The notes below the pieces were generated by a model, which saw nothing but the letters and a program-made list of their open reading frames with translations, made no database searches and was not told the DNA's origin. The position numbers and the translations under genes are program-made. From Triatoma infestans (taxonomy: Eukaryota > Arthropoda > Insecta > Hemiptera > Reduviidae): DNA of 64,000 nt. The stretch covers positions 310,001 to 374,000 of the forward strand of contig JAAEAF010000274.1 in assembly GCA_011037195.1 (NCBI GenBank), in the 5' to 3' direction. The first letter of the stretch is position 1, and each line of letters begins with the position of its first letter. Below, piece after piece: positions 54,001 through 64,000 of this stretch.

Positions 54001-55429
54001 ATTATTTTTGTTTCTTCCTTGTTAGATCGGAAACTTATCACCCCATCTTCGTGGCATACGACTTGCTAGCTACTACTACTACTTTTTCAATGGGTTACTA
54101 GCCTTAACTTCGTATCAGCACTCGCTTTTTTTCCCCTCTTTTTACTCTGTAAAACAATTGCTTGCACAGACATTGCTTTGCAATTATATATATTTAGTAG
54201 CCAATGAAATTTCAATACTTACAGTTTAACAGCTTAGCTACAAATATGCTATATCTTGAAGAAGTTTTGAAAGATAAATCAATTTAGGACATGGTTTGTA
54301 TCAATGAAACCTAATTCGCTATATCTATAACAAATAATGTAGTAGTACCTAATGAAATTATTGTTTTGATTTCAAGTGTATCAAAGTTTTAACTTTACTT
54401 TTTGGAAACGTAATAATAAAAAATAAATTTTAATGTGAAGTCCATTTAACAGAAACAAAGAATTCTAATAAATCTGCAAAACTATCACTATTGACGGAAA
54501 GAACGTGATAAGGAACTTGAAGTTTCGTTATTGAGTCCACTCCAAGAAACCATTTAGATAGTTCTCTATTTCATTTCTAAATTATTCTTTAAAGTATGAA
54601 TAAAAAAATATGAGCGCCCAAATAAATAGCCCCATGACATTCAATAATGATATTTTGTGGTTCATGCTGGAATGTGCGCTAAAATTGATTTTTGAAAATG
54701 GTAACAGTAAAAGCTTTATCATAATGATAAAGTATTCAATTTTTAAAGGGAATTCGGACTTCTATATATTCTCAAGACCTAACGTAGAAATGCTAGTATC
54801 TTCACGATAAATCAAATAACTGTAGTTCTGTGAAAGGAAAGAAAAGAACAGCATTTTTCCAAGGAAATGAATGATAAATTTAATCCTACATTTCTGTTAG
54901 AAATAATTTAGTAAATTTTATCACTATACAAAGTACCATTTGTAACAAATATTCTTCTAATTAAATTTTTATCTTTCAAACTTTTAATCACATAACCTCT
55001 AACTATACGTATACACATACAGAGGTCTGCAACATAAGAACTTAGCAAGTAAAAACTGTCAACTTTTGCCGTTCAACTTAATATCAACAACAGGGAAAAC
55101 TTTGTAAGGCGGCGCCTTCAAGGCGTACTATACATGGCCATACTACCAGAATACCCTTGATGAACTTGGCGCTGTGCCAACAAATAAGGAAATGGGTGGT
55201 TGGGTAATACTAGAAACAGGGGCGAAAAGTTGTTTTGCTCACTTTCTTATCAAACAGTACTATTGTAGCATCAGATAGCAACATGGCCATTTTTATAATA
55301 GATAGTACGTACTCAGTGTACATGCGGTTTTAACTGATGTTGACTGCGATTATAACCATGCTTCGTGCTTAATTAGTTGATTAAACTCTATAATTCTTCG
55401 CAGGAATTATGAATTGTAAACATTACTTT
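54001..55429. other. Featureless AT-rich DNA
   Basis: No gene, repeat or RNA recognised. Confidence 0.5.
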
Positions 55430-55820
55430 CTCCAGTACTTTCATTTTATAATTTTCTCTTTCTCTATAAAGTTTCATGAAAAACATCGTAGTCATTTTCG
55501 AAAAGCCACAAAAACGGAAAAAACCATTCCGCAAAGTTGATGGATTTTGGTAAAAACCTTGTGGTCATTTGCGGTGATGGTGGTACCTAATTGGAAAATC
55601 AAGTATAAGCTTCCTGCGATTTTTTTTGTTTTTGAGATATTTGTTGTGACTGACACACACACACACACACACACACCAGACAGAGAAAGAGAGACCATTC
55701 GCTAGACACATTTTTTCATACTCAGGGGACCTCCACAACATGTATTTCCGTGAAAAGCGAATTCGAAAATTGGCACGATCGCATTTCTTCCTCTTACTGG
55801 ATAGGAGAAAGTAAAAATAC
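55430..55820 (+). repeat. Interspersed repeat X, copy 5
   Basis: 3' portion of the family: CA microsatellite (about 55653-55676), GGGGACCTCCAC, ATTTCCGTGAAAAGC and CGCATTTCTTCCTCTTACTGG. Confidence 0.6.
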
Positions 55821-58430
55821 CACAACTTAAAAAAAAATTAAAATTTCCTTAATAAAGAATATATGTATGGAGCCCAAACAAAAAATATAAAGCAAAAATC
55901 TTCTTCCGGCTGAATTCTATGGTAATTACCTGGTTCTCTGCTATGAACACGTTAGCCTTATGTTTCACAACCTAGGTTATAAGCTGATTAAGCCAAAAGC
56001 ATGGAACAATATGTGAAAACATGACTTGGCAACCGAGAACCAACTACTAGTTATTCCTCTTAACTAAAGAACCAATACGGGTACGTGGATTACACTACAT
56101 AATTGAGGTGAGTTGGTTACGTCAATTCGCCATCCTACTTCTTCCGTTCTCCCTTGACCCCTACGCTCTAATACTTCACTTATGCTGTTGAGTTTGTGCG
56201 AATCACTTGTTTTCAACAATTTACTGCTTCTTCCGTTGGTGATATTTATTTAAACCTGCTTCCTTCATTTTGCACCTGATTCGGTTTATTGAGCACCGCC
56301 GCTGCTAGTTGCTGCACCTTAATTCCGCCGAATTACTATATGCTTTTACTTCTTCTGGCTAAACTCGGCTATACACTTCTCTTAACACATAAACCACTGG
56401 TACATACATCTCTCAGCTAAACATTTAGCTCACCTCATATTCTACTATCTACGCATCTCATCTTCACTAGGTAAGTCAGAACATGTATTATTTCATCCTT
56501 TGTTTATTATTATTTATCATTTATTTTGTATCTGCTACCCGCATCCATTATTTTCGCGTCTACACATCCACCTCTATCAACACAACTTCCGGGTACGCTT
56601 CCGCAAGCTTACAATAAGGCTTCCAAAAACCGCCATAATTATGGAATCAGTTTCGTTTTCCAAGTGATATTGATTGTTACCGCGCGAGTGATTTTTTTTG
56701 CGTCTGAAGCAGAGCTAATGCATTCCAGAATTCCGACTCGCCCAGCTGCCAGAAACTCAACTAATAATGTGAGAAGCCGAGTGATTTATCACTGGGAATC
56801 TTTTGACGATCAGTCTTTGAGCAGACATGGCAATGTCAAAATTTACTGGGCTCAACTGAGAACTCACTTACTCTGTTATTTTTTTAACCTGCTCAGTAAA
56901 GTAGTATTTCAGATGACCATCTTTGATCTCAATTTGGGGGCATTTTCTTATTATACATTCAACAGAATATCATATTTAAAATCAAATATTTTTTTTTATT
57001 AAACTGTTCATCAATATCACACCAATTCCTAAAAAAACAATTTCGGGCAAAAACCAACAATTTAGTGTAAAAACTCAATTTTGAAAATCTAACAATATTA
57101 CGAAAGAACAATTGTACACGAATTACGAAATATTTCCTTTCATGAGGTAATTAAACAATTTTTATAATTTCCTCAATACCTAATAAAAGAAAACAATATC
57201 ATGTGAGCTTTTTGATGAAAACATTAAAAAAAAAAACTAAAACTGTTAAAGAGAACTAAAGAATTACAGAAAACTAAAACTGTTTCTTTCCATTTATTAA
57301 AAAAAAATCTAATTCGAAATATTAAACTCACCAATGGTCCCACTTCTTTTTAGTTTATCTGCAAATAAACAATTCAATAGATTAATGGAAAACCATATTT
57401 TTAAATGTACAAGAATTTATAAAGTTATATATAATTTAAATAATAATTTATAGAAAAGCCGATACAAAATTAGTTATAAATCTGTTGATACAATGTGTGT
57501 TTTATATTTTGAGACTCGTTCACTAAAAATATCTTAAAAACACCTTTATTTTGAAAATAACCAGAAAAATGTGAAAAACCAATTTTTAAGTAATAAACCT
57601 TTTCATATTACGTTACCTTTGCCGTTAGTTTGGAAAGTTACAGGTACCATTAAATTTTTTTCAGTACAATTAGATTTATTATTTTATTTCTTTGTTGGAG
57701 AATCAACTGATCTTGATTTAAATCTTATTATTTAATTTAATAGGATAATATAATGCTAAAATTTCGTTTAAAATAAACTAGTACAATGTAATCAATTTAC
57801 AAATTTAAAAAATGTATAAGAATTCAAAAATAAAAAGCATGATCCTTGTAGTTAGTTAAATATTCTATATAGATGACTTGTGGTGCTAGCAATGTATCCA
57901 ATTAATAGCTAACAATATAATTTATAGCAGCACCTAAATAGAGATAAAGGATTTTAATTACGAAGATATATTCTACACAAATATAAATTATGCAAGTTTG
58001 CCTATAAGAACTTCATTAAAATTGCTAAGAACTTTATAATAACAATAAGTATAAACATTAATTGAGATTAGTAAGTAATATGTGAAAATTTAACATCCGG
58101 AATTTTGGTGGACTTTGCTAAGGCTAATTGAGATAAGTGCGATAGGACATTGATTAAACAAGAAAAGAGCTATGATGTTATGCTCCTTATATATGAACTA
58201 TGTGAATATTGCTTGCACTCGAATATCACAGGTTTCAGTTAATAGCAGCAGGATTTCCGCTGGTATAATTAGAAGATAGTCCCTCATCCATATAGTGAGA
58301 TAAATATCAGATAGTTGGATAGTTAGTTAATTAGATCTTTAGATACTCGTAGTTAGATAGTTAGTTAGATATTATGTATAATATTTTATCTTTGAAAACG
58401 ACAATTAATGACCGAAAAAATAATATTTCA
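55821..58430. other. Intergenic, unassigned
   Basis: Holds the second copy of the 51.4 kb direct repeat (56012-56098), a GC-balanced stretch at about 56100-56850 with an open frame of 158 codons whose composition and lack of recognisable motifs do not persuade me, and a fragment of repeat X at about 57040-57140. The rest is AT-rich. Confidence 0.45.
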
Positions 58431-58432
58431 CT

Positions 58433-58545
58433 TAGAGAGCCTGTACAGCTCACTGTCCGGTGATGGACAGTGCTGTCTGTAACGAGAAAACACTGTCCGG
58501 AGACCGGCAGTGCATTGAGAAGGCTCCGGGCGCCAATGACCACTT
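58433..58545 (+). repeat. tRNA-derived SINE, copy 3 (5' truncated)
   Basis: Shares TACAGCTCACTGTCC, CACTGTCCGGAG and GGCTCCGGGCGCCAA with the body of copy 2; the tRNA-like head is absent. Confidence 0.7.
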
Positions 58546-60240
58546 TTAAAAAACACTTAAGTAATCCAATTCTGTTATCAAGTTCAACATAAAAACTACA
58601 AAAACAGTATACTTAAAATTAGAAATAAATGCAATCACTGATAGAATTCAATTATATAGAACATATAGATAAGTAAAAACTATCAAATAAAGATAGCAAA
58701 TGAATCAAATATCGACTCAATACTAGGGCCGCACGTAGTTCCAGCGCCCAATCAACGATTGGTGAATGAAGCTTATTTACAAAATAAGTAATGAAACATA
58801 AGATTTAAGAACAATAATCACTTCCAAACTTTTGATGAATTTTATTGTGAAAACAAAATAAAATGACTATATAATTCCGGATACAACCATACATAGTATT
58901 AAGTAGATATAATTTTGCGTTTAAAAAAGATAAATATTACGTTCTATTCGGGTGGTGGGGATGATTATATTTTATCAACAACGTCATTAAATATACATTA
59001 ATCCCCCCGCCTGTAGTGATCTCTTAGGAAATTCTGAAACTATTTTCATCTATATCAGCTTTAATCATCCAAATATTAAATAAAACCATGCGGATCACAC
59101 TAATGTTTATGCTGTAAATAATATACTATGTATAAAATATAAAAAAAATATAGTAACTATTTTTCGCAAGTAAAAAATATAGTGCGAAATTTTAAACAAC
59201 TTCCTACCGCAATTATTCCTATAAGTTGCGAACAATTTCTTTTAACTTGCAGTATTTGCCTAAACTTCAGAATGTTATATAAATGTTTTAAATAAATATG
59301 ATACATTTATATAAAGTAACTAATTACTCCATGTTTAAAGAAAATCGCTGCCTCCATTTTTTAAGAAATCCCGAAAAAATTAGAAAACCATATAGGTTCA
59401 TTATAAAAGAGTTACTGCAATTTAAAGATTTTGAATTATATAATATTTTTGTTTAATTATTAATATTAGAAAATGTACATCTAATATTTAACAATATCAA
59501 GTAAAGGGTTCCCAAGCTCTTTTATATGAACTTCTATAATTACAATAATTAAAAAATAAAAATATTAAGAGAAATAAAAAGTACATGGATATTATACTTC
59601 ATATACATATATTTAGTGATTACAGAAGGAAGTAGATAAAAAAGGGGAAAAAACTTACTGAATTAAAGGCAAAAACAATTTACACAAGTTATTAAGTTGT
59701 TACTAGAAAATGAAATGACGGTTTAAAATAGGATTAGGGTTTCAATTTGTCACGTACAGAAGAGAAAATCACGGGTGGAGAATGGAAAAAAAAGGAATGA
59801 ATTCACATATTTGTCCAGTGGAGGATACAAATCACAGCTTGATTACTGATAGGTTTATTTGTTCAATCTGTTGTATAAATTATACAAAGCTTTTAGTTAA
59901 TGTAAGTAAAGATCGAAATATATAAGCCATTTCATCTGTAGATAAAATTCAAAAAATACAAATCAACATTAATATCGAACAATTTAACTATTTTATCAAT
60001 TGATTATGATGCAGACAATATTTTTGAATTTGTCAAATATTTATGGAATATTGTGGAATTACCATATAACGTTACCTAATGCATATATATTAATTATTTT
60101 TGGCTACTTGATTATCAATAGTATTATTTAGTGTTGATATTATATATATCTAAAGTTATGCTTAATATGAACTTGTGAAATTAATCTGATACAAACTAAG
60201 CCAGGACCAAGATCTGCCAGCTGGCGACTATTATTAGAGG
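58546..60240. other. Featureless AT-rich DNA
   Basis: No recognisable gene or repeat. Confidence 0.5.
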
Positions 60241-60665
60241 ATTAAGTCAAACACATTGCAGTTCCCATTGCCTTTTAATTGTGATCGTAATCAAGAGTCG
60301 CTTCTCACTTTTACTCACACAGAGGAAGGCTCCAAAGGAAATCATACGCTGACCGCCCGCAACAAAGACAAGAGCCCTAGAGAACCACATGCTGCGCAGG
60401 GACAATTAATTAAACTATTAATCCATTTTTTCTTGCTTAGCGAGGTGTGTGTACATTGCAAACCAAAAGATAACTTAGCAACGTGGATTCCTGTTTGCAA
60501 AAGTTGGGTAAAGGCAGAATGGATGTTTCCACCTAAAGCTGGATCCCTTTGCGCAGGCAAGTTTTCCGCATCGGGAGGGAGACAATGAATTTAGGCCGAT
60601 TCATTTGCAGAAGAGAAGAGCTGCGAGAGACTATGACCCCAAAGTTGCCATAGATGAGTGATTAT
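60241..60665. other. GC-balanced block of unknown nature
   Basis: Composition differs from the AT-rich flanks and both strands carry open frames (110 codons plus, 72 minus). I recognise no family in either translation. It could be an old element or an unrecognised exon. Confidence 0.3.
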
Positions 60666-60997
60666 TATTTCTAATAAAAACTAATCATATATATAAAAAA
60701 CTCTGGTTGATAAATATCTATAGACTTATGACTAAATCAACAACAACAAAAACTTATGTGAAAAATCAATGACACTCTCTTGCTCTAATTCTATACAATA
60801 AAATGAAAACTTTCTCTAATCTTCAAATATATATGGTGGTGGGGAAGCAGGAACTAGCCTAACAATTCAAGCAGTAGTAGGGAAGTGAAGAGCGTGTCAA
60901 TAACAGTGAATCAACTCCATATATTTAACGCCGCAAAATTATTTAAAATATTTTTTTTTTTTATAACTTTTTTAAATAAAAAAGATAGGTTTATATA

Positions 60998-62294
60998 CGA
61001 GGTGTGTAAATTAAGTAATGAGACTGATTTTCTAGTGTTCGATCTGGCAACACTGGAGACGCGGCGCATGCGTGGTAGGGCAAGTAAACATCTGATACAC
61101 GTCCTGTGCAAATTTGAAAATGCTAGAGTTGTTGCACTGTCCGTAGTGACTTTTTTGTGAGCAAGGTTTTTTCAGTGCGTTTTAAAAATGAGTGACATCA
61201 ATTACGAGCAACGTTGTGCTATCAGGTTTTGCTTCAGACTTGGGCACAGTGCAACGGAAACGTTTGAAAAACTGTGCCAGGCCTATGGAGACCATGTTTT
61301 GTCGAGAGCACAGGTTTTTAGGTGGTTTAAGTCGTTTGCAGAAGGAAGGGAATCAATTGAAGACGAGCCTCGCAGAACCGACGAAAATGTTTGCAAAATC
61401 CGCGATCTCGTGCCTTCAGATCGTCGTTTGACAGTCCGAATGATCGGCGAAGAGTTGAATTTGACTCACACAACCGTTCATCAAATTTTGACTAATGAAT
61501 TGGGGATGAGAAAAATTTGTGCAAAAATGGTTCCGAAAAATCTTTCACAAGAGCAAAAAGACATCAGAAAGGAAAGGAGCCTTGACTTTTTGGGAGCACT
61601 TGAAAACGATCCCAATTTTTTGGAACGTGTTATTACAGGAGACGAGTCTTGGGTGTTTGAGTATGACCAAGAAACTAAGCGTCAGAGCATGCTAAGAGTG
61701 GCACACTTCAACCTCTCCAAGGCCAAAAAATGCAAGAATGAGCAAGTCAAAAATCAATGCATGCTGATTTGCTTTTTTGATAGCCAAGGAATCGTTCACA
61801 AAGAATTTGTGCCTCAATGCCAAATGGTAAACCAACATTTTTACCGAGAAGTTCTTGAGAGACTTCGAAAAAGAGTCATGCGTGTAAGACCAAACATCAA
61901 AAACAAGTGGGTGTTGCATCACGACAATGCTCCGTGTCACACCGCGATTTCTATTAATGAGTATTTGGCCAGTAATAACATTCCTGTGGCTCCTCAGCCT
62001 CCTTATTCACCCGACTTGAGTCCATGTGACTTTTTTTTGTTCCCCAAATTGAAAAATCACCTCAAGGGACGTCATTTTGGAACATTGGAGAATATTCAAA
62101 CAGCCGTAACCGACCAACTGAAGTCTATTCCAGTATCCGAGTTCCAGCACTGCTATGACGAATGGAAGAATCGTCTTCAGCGTTGTGTGGCTTCCCAAGG
62201 TAGTTACTTTGAAGGGGACAATGTTGAATTGTAATTTTATTAGAATAAAAAAAAGATAAAAAAATCAGTCTCATTACTTAATTTACACACCTCG
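60998..62294 (+). mobile_element. Near-complete mariner element
   Basis: 1297-base element flanked by TA at 60996-60997 and 62295-62296, the mariner target. Terminal inverted repeats begin CGAGGTGTGTAAATTAAGTA and match at the right end for about 30 bases (CTCATTACTTAATTTACACA). A single transposase frame fills most of it. Length and structure are typical of a mariner of about 1.3 kb. Confidence 0.96.
61188..62234 (+). CDS. Mariner transposase (open frame with compensated frameshift)
   Basis: 348 residues, the normal mariner length. It cuts and joins transposon ends. N-terminal HTH region (QRCAIRFCFRLGHSATETFEKL, then LTHTTVHQILTNELGMRKI) binds the inverted repeats. The catalytic D,D34D triad is present at D152 (TGDESWVF), D246 (HHDNAPCH) and D281 (SPCDFF), with the 34-residue spacing. 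YSPDLSPCDFF is present. Residues about 168-181 (MLRVAHFNLSKAKK) differ from the family's usual WHT...PRPKK block and look like a short run read in a shifted frame, corrected by a second indel at an A-run near 61725. The frame is open but may be inactive. Confidence 0.95.
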   Translation: MSDINYEQRCAIRFCFRLGHSATETFEKLCQAYGDHVLSRAQVFRWFKSFAEGRESIEDEPRRTDENVCKIRDLVPSDRRLTVRMIGEELNLTHTTVHQILTNELGMRKICAKMVPKNLSQEQKDIRKERSLDFLGALENDPNFLERVITGDESWVFEYDQETKRQSMLRVAHFNLSKAKKCKNEQVKNQCMLICFFDSQGIVHKEFVPQCQMVNQHFYREVLERLRKRVMRVRPNIKNKWVLHHDNAPCHTAISINEYLASNNIPVAPQPPYSPDLSPCDFFLFPKLKNHLKGRHFGTLENIQTAVTDQLKSIPVSEFQHCYDEWKNRLQRCVASQGSYFEGDNVEL

Positions 62295-63210
62295 TATCTT
62301 TAAATCTATCATTCCAAGTTAAAAGGAAATCGTTGTAATGTAGTCATTTTCGAAATAATTTCAAAAACTCATAAAAAATTATTCTGTATAGTCACACTTC
62401 CGGTTTGTCGATTTCTTGAAATTTGGAATCAACATTGAACTGTAGTAGTACTTTAGAGAAAAGCTTTATCGTTACGATTCCCACAGAAATTTCCCTCCAA
62501 GATATCAATTTTCTTGGGAAAATATATCAACTAAAAGTGTACGAAGTTATTGAAACCGTTTTCGGGAAAATCGCGAAAAACTGATAAAACATTTCAATTG
62601 ATGGATTTTAGGCCAAAACTTTCGTGTCATGCGGCGGTAATACTCAGACGGAATATTAAGTTTGGACTTCCTGCTCAAATCCAATTTACAGACAAAATTT
62701 CTATGAAGCCAGTCGCACTTCCGGTTTTCCGATTTTCTTCAAATTAGACTATCATACAGCTAACATATATTAATATTTTATATATATGGATATCTGTAAT
62801 TGTAATTGTATTACTACTCAGGAAAAGCTCAACGTTGCAGTCATCTCAGAATTAAAAAAAAAAAAACATTCACTTCCGGTTTGCCGGGAACCTCAAAACT
62901 CTATATAAAAAATTTGACACTATTGCAGTACTTCCTCTTACTGCAGTAAACAGTTAGTAAATTTGCATTCCCAGTTGTCGGATTTCGACCGAAACTTTTG
63001 TACATAATAAACGGAATATGAAAAATGTTCATGCTTCTGTACAAATTTTATTTCCCCCTCCAACATAGAAATATTCAGAGACTAATCGCTCAAAAAACAC
63101 TTCTTTTTTTTTTCTTACTCAAAAGTTCAAGACATTTTTTTTTTTTTCAGTGAAACCTCAATTTCTAAAATTTGACAGGATTGTAGTAAATACTACTTGA
63201 CAGCAAAAGT

Positions 63211-64000
63211 AACTATCTGAAAATAACAAATAATAACACAATTACTAACAAGCGTAGTTAAACTGACAAGAAGAACGTAAATTATCCATTGATGAAATAA
63301 TAAGTTGAATGGTATATTTATTTTTTATTTTATTTTATAAAACTGCTGTCATGTTACCGAATACTGATGGGCAAGTAGTAAATGGTCTGACTTAATAAGA
63401 AAGGAGAATTGAAAACAACCAGCACTGGTGGTGACACTTCATACATCTAGTGGAAGTCTTTCATATTTTACACTATGACATACACTAGCCTCGAGCAGAG
63501 CAATATTAAGAAAAATACTAGGAAATTCATGCATGACAAATCATTTCAAATAGAAACAAATAGCGCAAATAAAGTAAAACTTGATTTTTCTTTTCAAATA
63601 AAGAAAAAAAATAGTTATTACTTTATATATACATATAAAAAAAAAAAAAAATTAAAAAAATACCGTTTTCATCCCTTCCAGTTATAATGATTAATTTTTA
63701 ACAGGAAGATATGGTTAATGTCACAACCTATCGAATCAGTATTTACAAGAACATAAGGTTTAGGAACTAAAAAGTTAATTTTTGTTAATCATTTCTACTT
63801 TTTATATAAGGTGATTAGTTACCAAATTTACTCTCATACATCGTAAATCCCCAAACCTGTGCTCCATAACAGAGAATGTTTCTGAGATATTTTGTTAAAA
63901 AAGCATTAAGCTTACCAATCAACACCCCTAATTATATTTTATATCTGGAAACTAATCTCTATCCAATATTTGTTCACACCCTCAAACTACATCTGAAATA
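63211..64000. other. AT-rich end of window
   Basis: No supported feature; a 70-codon plus-strand frame at 63475-63687 is low-complexity and lysine-rich. Confidence 0.5.

Larger units (their letters stand above)
60836..63210 (+). repeat. Interspersed repeat X, copy 6, split by mariner
   Basis: Starts ATGGTGGTGGGGAAGCAG at about 60832-60850 and resumes after the mariner at 62310 with TGTAGTCATTTTCGAAAT, CACTTCCGGTTT and the 3' block. The interruption proves repeat X is older than the mariner insertion. Confidence 0.65.

Noticed and set aside
56526..57002. 158-codon plus-strand open frame
   Set aside because: Composition is not convincing, no family recognised, no start context or splice support; left as unassigned.

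Overview
This is an AT-rich nuclear genomic window from an insect. Two intron-containing genes point to an arthropod: an animal type I fatty acid synthase and a PFTAIRE-class cyclin-dependent kinase whose sequence resembles the Drosophila Eip63E product. The spaces between exons are filled with typical arthropod mobile elements (mariner, several non-LTR retrotransposons, a tRNA-derived SINE, a solo LTR). The LINE remnants look hemipteran to me, but that is an impression and not a demonstration.

Layout. 1-19300 (+) holds 34 exons of FASN, entering inside the ketosynthase domain and running to the stop codon. About 200 N-terminal residues lie upstream of the window. The exons I called join into one open frame of about 2193 codons in the order KS, MAT, DH, non-catalytic centre, ER, KR, ACP, TE. 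19301-33883 is the space between two convergent genes and is a graveyard of LINEs, an inverted transposase pair and fold-back elements. 33884-45748 (-) holds eight exons of the CDK14/Eip63E-like kinase with the complete kinase core and stop codon; its 5' exons were not found. 45749-64000 lies upstream of, or in the 5' introns of, the kinase and carries only mobile and repeat DNA, including a nearly complete mariner at 60998-62294.

How the parts relate. The two genes are unrelated in function (cytosolic palmitate synthesis; cyclin Y-type kinase signalling) and converge tail to tail. Their introns are shaped by insertions: fold-back elements in FASN introns 28 and 30 and in the last kinase intron, and a cluster of four elements in the first visible kinase intron.

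The most unusual signal is a family of about 0.3 kb palindromic elements (15050-15382, 20471-20788, 30271-30566, 35051-35323, and one arm at about 47683-47775). Each arm contains a compact type I hammerhead ribozyme motif: CUGANGA, a GGGC/GCCC stem II with a GAAC loop, GAAA, a palindromic ACCGGU stem III, and a GUC or GUU cleavage site with CAUC/GAUG stem I. Two copies have clear 11-12 bp target-site duplications and a third has an imperfect one. In each two-armed copy one arm has a broken core and the other keeps it.
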